From Dryocola sp. LX212 (GTDB taxonomy: Bacteria; Pseudomonadota; Gammaproteobacteria; Enterobacterales; Enterobacteriaceae), in NCBI GenBank assembly GCA_041504365.1, contig CP167917.1:3472001-3536000 (forward strand): a DNA stretch of 64,000 nt, in the 5' to 3' direction. The notes under the pieces were generated by a model that was given only the letters and a program-made list of their open reading frames with translations, was not told where the DNA came from and searched no databases. The translations under genes and the position numbers were made by a program. This document shows, piece after piece, positions 60,588 through 64,000 of this stretch (position 1 is its first letter; each line of letters starts with the position of its first letter).

Positions 60588-60806
60588 ATGACCACCTACA
60601 CCCAGACGGTAAAAATCCTGCGCATGCGAGCAGTTGCGGCCAAACTCGGCATCGCTCGTTCCACCATCTACGACTGGCTGAATGCAAAGTCACCACGTCA
60701 TGACCCGGCATTCCCGAAACCTTATCCGCTGGGTAAGCAGTCTGTAGGCTGGCTGGAGTCCGAACTGGATGAATGGATTCTTCATCGGAAACCAGCACTG
60801 TCCTGA
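60588..60806 (+). CDS. alpA: AlpA-family excisionase/transcriptional regulator
   Basis: 72 residues with a MerR-like winged helix-turn-helix (LRMRAVAAKLGIARSTIYDWL) followed by FPKPYPLGKQSVGWLESELDEWI, the hallmark of AlpA/prophage CP4-57 regulators. In E. coli CP4-57 AlpA activates int and promotes excision. The start is preceded by GAGGTAGAAAG. It lies before the DUF3987 gene, as in CP4-57-type islands. Confidence 0.9.
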   Translation: MTTYTQTVKILRMRAVAAKLGIARSTIYDWLNAKSPRHDPAFPKPYPLGKQSVGWLESELDEWILHRKPALS

Positions 60807-60870
60807 TTCATATCAACCTTCGCAGATAACAGTCGAAGGAACACCCTGAATTACCGCATAAATGAAGCTG

Positions 60871-60911
60871 CCACCGATGCCCTTACCCGGCAGGGTAAGT
60901 CACATCGGTGG
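60871..60911 (+). ncRNA. nested hairpin, candidate immunity/attenuator RNA
   Basis: An outer perfect 9-bp stem CCACCGATG / CATCGGTGG (60871-60879, 60903-60911) encloses an inner perfect stem CTTACCC / GGGTAAG (60882-60888, 60893-60899) with loop GGCA. It lies between alpA and the replication-type gene, the place where P4 CI and P1 C4 antisense RNAs act in their elements. Function is inferred. Confidence 0.45.
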
Positions 60912-60954
60912 TGCCATTTCTAAGTTATTTCGGTTTAATGCAAGGAAAATTAAA

Positions 60955-62514
60955 ATGTCATATTTACCACCAACCTCCCCATATTCGCCTTCCCAGTCGA
61001 ATCCTGTTTACCCCTTCCCAACGGAACAATTGCCTCCGCTGTTGCAGAATGCCATTCGCTATCTACAGGATGGGGGTAAAAATCCGGCTGAATTAGCCGC
61101 TAACGCAGTCCTCGGCGCGGTATCGATGGCCTGCCAGTATCATATTTCTGTATTCAACCCCTACACCCAAATGGAAGGGCATTGCGCACTTAACTTTCTA
61201 ACACTTGCTGACTCAGGCACAGGGAAATCGACAATCATCAATCAGACAATGAAGCCCTTTGTTTCATTCAGAGAACGGTTGGCTGTTGAGTATTCGGATA
61301 TATTGTCTGCCTGGCAGGAAGATTTTCTCATCTGGAAAACAAAGCATAAGGCTCTGAATAGTAGCCTGCTTGATGCTTTCAAAAAAGATCATGGTGTCGA
61401 TGAAGCTCGGGCAGCGTTGAAATGTCATCCATCCATCGGCCCTTGCAAACCGATACTGCCCACGCTCGTTTACAATGACACCTCACATGCTGCGCTTATT
61501 GCTGGACTGGAAAAGTATCCTTATGCGGGCTTAATTTCTGATGAAGCCAGCAACTTTTTTGACTACCGACTCAAAGACAAACTGGCATTCCTGAACAAGG
61601 CTTGGGATGGCGACGTTTATGATTACAACCGTAGTAATCGTGAACCGATAAGTATTAAACCCACTCTGACAGTGTCATTGATGTTGCAGCCTTCCCTTTT
61701 TCTCGATTACATGAAAAAGGACGGTAATAAAGCGTTAGAGAGTGGCTTTTTATCCCGCTTCCTGTTCACAAATATCTATCCGGGTAACTCTTCGGGTTCA
61801 GGTATAATGGGCCATCGTCATAATTCGAACGTGCCCCATCGTGATGAGGCCGCATTAGCCTACTTTCATGCCCAAATTGATAAATTGCTCGAGCAGCAAA
61901 AGAAACAGATATACTTAGGTAGCACAGACAAGAAAGTAATTAGACTTTCATCTGAGGCTGAACTCTACTGGGAGCACCTGCGCGATAACTGGGTGGATCT
62001 GACGTTACAAGGTAATATCTGGTACTACATCAAACCAATGGTGCTGAAGGCCAACACAAATACATTACGTATTGCCGCAATGCTCAGTTATTTTTCCGAT
62101 CAGGAGGCTGACATTATTTCTCTTGATACGCTTACGAAGGCAGCAACGATAATAGTCTGGTATCTCAACCATGCTGCATCCTGGTTTTATCAGTTCACTG
62201 ATGAATCTAAATTTAAGCAAGACGCTTACGAACTCCATATGTGGATTTACCAACGATTTATTACCAATAACTGTATGCCAATCAAAAAGAATGATGTTAT
62301 TAAATATGGACCCAACAAATTTCGCCGTAGTGATAAACTCGAACCACTACTGAATGCCATATTGAACACCGGGAGTATTTTATACTGTCGCTCAAACCCC
62401 CACTCTGCTGTGCATATTACATTGCGGATGAACAACGGAGGGTATGCTCCACTTATCGAGAATTTAGGGGGACCGCAGTTGTCTCCACAGCACGATATTA
62501 AACATCTCAATTAG
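60955..62514 (+). CDS. DUF3987 (YfjI-like) ATPase of CP4-57-type islands
   Basis: 519 residues from an ATG with AAGGA 7 bases upstream; the frame is open 31 codons further up through the hairpin, which I regard as leader. A DUF3987 P-loop ATPase with Walker A ADSGTGKSTI (near 87) and Walker B-like YAGLISDEASNFF (near 190). E. coli CP4-57 YfjI is the nearest relative I recognise by order and motifs. The family resembles primase-helicase C-terminal halves, so a part in element replication is likely but not shown. Confidence 0.82.
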   Translation: MSYLPPTSPYSPSQSNPVYPFPTEQLPPLLQNAIRYLQDGGKNPAELAANAVLGAVSMACQYHISVFNPYTQMEGHCALNFLTLADSGTGKSTIINQTMKPFVSFRERLAVEYSDILSAWQEDFLIWKTKHKALNSSLLDAFKKDHGVDEARAALKCHPSIGPCKPILPTLVYNDTSHAALIAGLEKYPYAGLISDEASNFFDYRLKDKLAFLNKAWDGDVYDYNRSNREPISIKPTLTVSLMLQPSLFLDYMKKDGNKALESGFLSRFLFTNIYPGNSSGSGIMGHRHNSNVPHRDEAALAYFHAQIDKLLEQQKKQIYLGSTDKKVIRLSSEAELYWEHLRDNWVDLTLQGNIWYYIKPMVLKANTNTLRIAAMLSYFSDQEADIISLDTLTKAATIIVWYLNHAASWFYQFTDESKFKQDAYELHMWIYQRFITNNCMPIKKNDVIKYGPNKFRRSDKLEPLLNAILNTGSILYCRSNPHSAVHITLRMNNGGYAPLIENLGGPQLSPQHDIKHLN

Positions 62515-62885
62515 ATTTTCATTTTTAGGCTGGTAACAAACCCACATCACATGATGCGTAATTGTTATCAGCGCCTTCATCTCACTGGCTTGCAATCGGG
62601 AGGTATCTGCGAGCCTTTACCATTTGAGTATTTACCAAAGGTGTATTTTACTTCTGCTACAAACGCTACAGTAGCGGGCTGTAGCGATACTTTTAAAGAT
62701 GCCTGCAATAAAAACCATTCAAATCGTGCAGTTATCCTTCAGTTTTGCTCCTGATGGTTCACCCCCCTGTAGTCTTGCTCCAAACGACTGCAAGCCGCTA
62801 ATGTTAATATTGCGTTACACCACCAGTCGCTACAACTCTGCTACAGCTCTTATCGAATTACAGTTTAACGGTGCTACTAAATAAT
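62515..62885. repeat. GCTACA repeat region between the convergent genes
   Basis: About 370 bp without a supported gene. GCTACA occurs at 62656, 62665, 62829 and 62840, with an inverted copy at 62680-62685, in two clusters about 170 bp apart and at 9-11 bp spacing inside each cluster. Such spaced hexamers look like iterons or regulator sites. The two small frames here lack ribosome sites. Confidence 0.4.
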
Positions 62886-63509
62886 TCAGGACTGGCTGCA
62901 ACCAAAATTCCTGTGTTTGTCAGAATTATCTTTACTAAATCGCTTAGCCAGATAAGACAGTCTTCTCATGATAGTATCGTAATGCCAGGCAAAATGTTCC
63001 CCATTTGCATTCAAATTAAAATCACCTTCATGTACAAACTCTATCAGGGGATAATATTTTTTTTGATACTCCGGATATGCGTGAAGGTTCAACGTTCTGA
63101 TCCATGCCTCCATAATCATCAATCCCAGACAGTGAACGTAATGTCCCTGTATCGGATAATAGGTACCGGCACTGTAATAGGCATCGTTATTCAGCATCAA
63201 TGCTACATGATAATGCTTCTTTCCTTTTTCTTCACCGAACTCTCTCGCCCATACATAACGAACGTTACGGGGATGAACTCGTTTACCCTGTTTTACCTTT
63301 CTCTTCTGCGTTTGTTTAATCTGTGATTTTAACGACTCCATAAAGCGGGTTATCAATTGATGATCTGTCTTATAGCTTTCGTAATTAGCATCAGGAAACC
63401 TCAGAATAATATTCAGGATAAACGTCCTTGGGTACTCACGTAAGGAATTCTGCAGTGTTTCATGAATACGGTTGATGTGATGCTGATTGTAACCCATATC
63501 GTTGCTCAT
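62886..63509 (-). CDS. YfjJ / inovirus Gp2-like protein
   Basis: 207 residues, YagK/YfjJ C-terminal (inovirus Gp2) family. It contains YVWAREFGEEKGKKHYHVALMLN, in which HYH resembles the metal-binding HUH motif of rolling-circle replication initiators; a tyrosine-rich stretch (YPEYQKKYYPLIEF) follows. A role in element replication is plausible, not proven. The start has AAGGA at 8 bases. In E. coli CP4-57 yfjJ follows yfjI in the same direction; here it faces it. Confidence 0.82.
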   Translation of the reverse strand: MSNDMGYNQHHINRIHETLQNSLREYPRTFILNIILRFPDANYESYKTDHQLITRFMESLKSQIKQTQKRKVKQGKRVHPRNVRYVWAREFGEEKGKKHYHVALMLNNDAYYSAGTYYPIQGHYVHCLGLMIMEAWIRTLNLHAYPEYQKKYYPLIEFVHEGDFNLNANGEHFAWHYDTIMRRLSYLAKRFSKDNSDKHRNFGCSQS

Positions 63510-64000
63510 ACTTCAATCCTTGTGTTATTCATCTCAATACAATCTGCAGGAAGAGTTAATTAATACATTCAAATTTACATTCTAGGCAATAGTCAATGTT
63601 ATTGACTTAACTGTATTAAGTCATCTTTATTATTATAATACCAATCAGACATTTAATATTAACCGACAGGCATTTTTGCTATAGAAGAAAGAAACACTTA
63701 ATAACATCAATTAACTTACATAATATAGTCAATAATCACTCTGAAGTTAGATACTTTAAAATGAGTAATCAGCATTATGATGATTTGTGATTTATCCGAC
63801 GGATAAAATTGTATTACAGATCATTTCAAACCTATATCACCCTGATGAATCAGTCTGACTAATGTCATTCGGTTGCTGCAACTTGTTGATCTGTCGCACC
63901 GATCGATACTCAACATTAGATAGCTTTAACCTATTGGTTATCATCAATTGATCGATTTTATAATAGATAATAACGATCAATTCCAGTTAACCGATCTGTA
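63510..64000. promoter_or_regulatory. AT-rich intergenic region with a 17-bp palindrome
   Basis: About 490 bp to the window edge with no supported gene. It includes the perfect palindrome TTTATCCG-A-CGGATAAA (63791-63807), probably an operator, and several GATCGAT/GATCAATT-like segments near 63895-63985. No copy of the ssrA 3' end is present, so the island extends beyond the window. Confidence 0.4.

Noticed and set aside
62551-62884. Two small plus-strand frames after the DUF3987 gene
   Set aside because: Without ribosome sites or recognisable motifs; the region is better described by its GCTACA repeats.
42275-64000. Second ssrA attachment repeat (attR)
   Set aside because: I looked for the ssrA 3' end (GGTTCAACTCCCGCC and following bases) up to 64000 and did not see it, so no right border is called.
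42275-64000. CRISPR array or insertion sequence in the island
   Set aside because: No regularly spaced direct repeats of 25-40 bp and no transposase with terminal inverted repeats were seen.

Overview
The window comes from a gammaproteobacterium of the family Enterobacteriaceae, most likely the Enterobacter / Lelliottia / Leclercia group. The left 24 kb follows the Escherichia coli order rrsG-clpB-pgeF-rluD-bamD-raiA-pheLA-tyrA-aroF-rplS-trmD-rimM-rpsP-ffh-ypjD-yfjD-grpE-nadK-recN-bamE-ratBA-smpB, with proteins of E. coli-like length and the tmRNA tag ANDENYALAA. The genus is inferred from gene content only. Two departures from K-12 stand out: an SMP-30/gluconolactonase gene lies between pheA and tyrA, and the yfiRNB c-di-GMP genes are absent between yfiL and rplS.

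Region 1 (1-23.9 kb) is core genome. It holds the 5' two-thirds of a 16S rRNA gene on the minus strand with its leader and P1/P2 promoters, chaperones (clpB, grpE) with sigma-32 promoters, outer-membrane assembly lipoproteins (bamD, bamE), aromatic amino acid genes with the pheL attenuator and TyrR boxes, the rpsP-rimM-trmD-rplS translation operon, the SRP protein gene ffh, and recN behind two LexA boxes.

Region 2 (24-42 kb) is a biofilm-adhesin locus between smpB and ssrA, the same place as bapABCD (SPI-9) in Salmonella. It consists of a giant 4129-residue BapA-like adhesin with 31 Ig-like repeats and its dedicated type I secretion system (TolC-like, ABC and HlyD-like genes, overlapping reading frames). 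ssrA (tmRNA) follows.

Region 3 (42.3-64 kb and beyond) is a genomic island. A P4/CP4-57-type tyrosine integrase lies just downstream of ssrA. The far part carries AlpA, a DUF3987 (YfjI-like) protein and a YfjJ/inovirus Gp2-like protein, the replication/regulation kit of CP4-57-like elements. The right attachment site is outside the window. The cargo is anti-phage defence: a two-gene Septu-like cassette (ptuA, ptuB), then a co-oriented minus-strand cluster of four genes. These encode an OLD-family ATPase/TOPRIM nuclease, a UvrD-like helicase whose start overlaps it by 4 bp, a 1203-residue protein of unknown function, and a 1473-residue protein with an N-terminal restriction-nuclease-like domain fused to a STAND-type NTPase. 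The first two resemble an enlarged Gabija (GajAB). The combination with the two giant proteins is the best candidate for an undescribed system. An unknown 413-residue gene and a nested hairpin upstream of the DUF3987 gene, suggestive of a C4/CI-type immunity RNA, are further points of interest.
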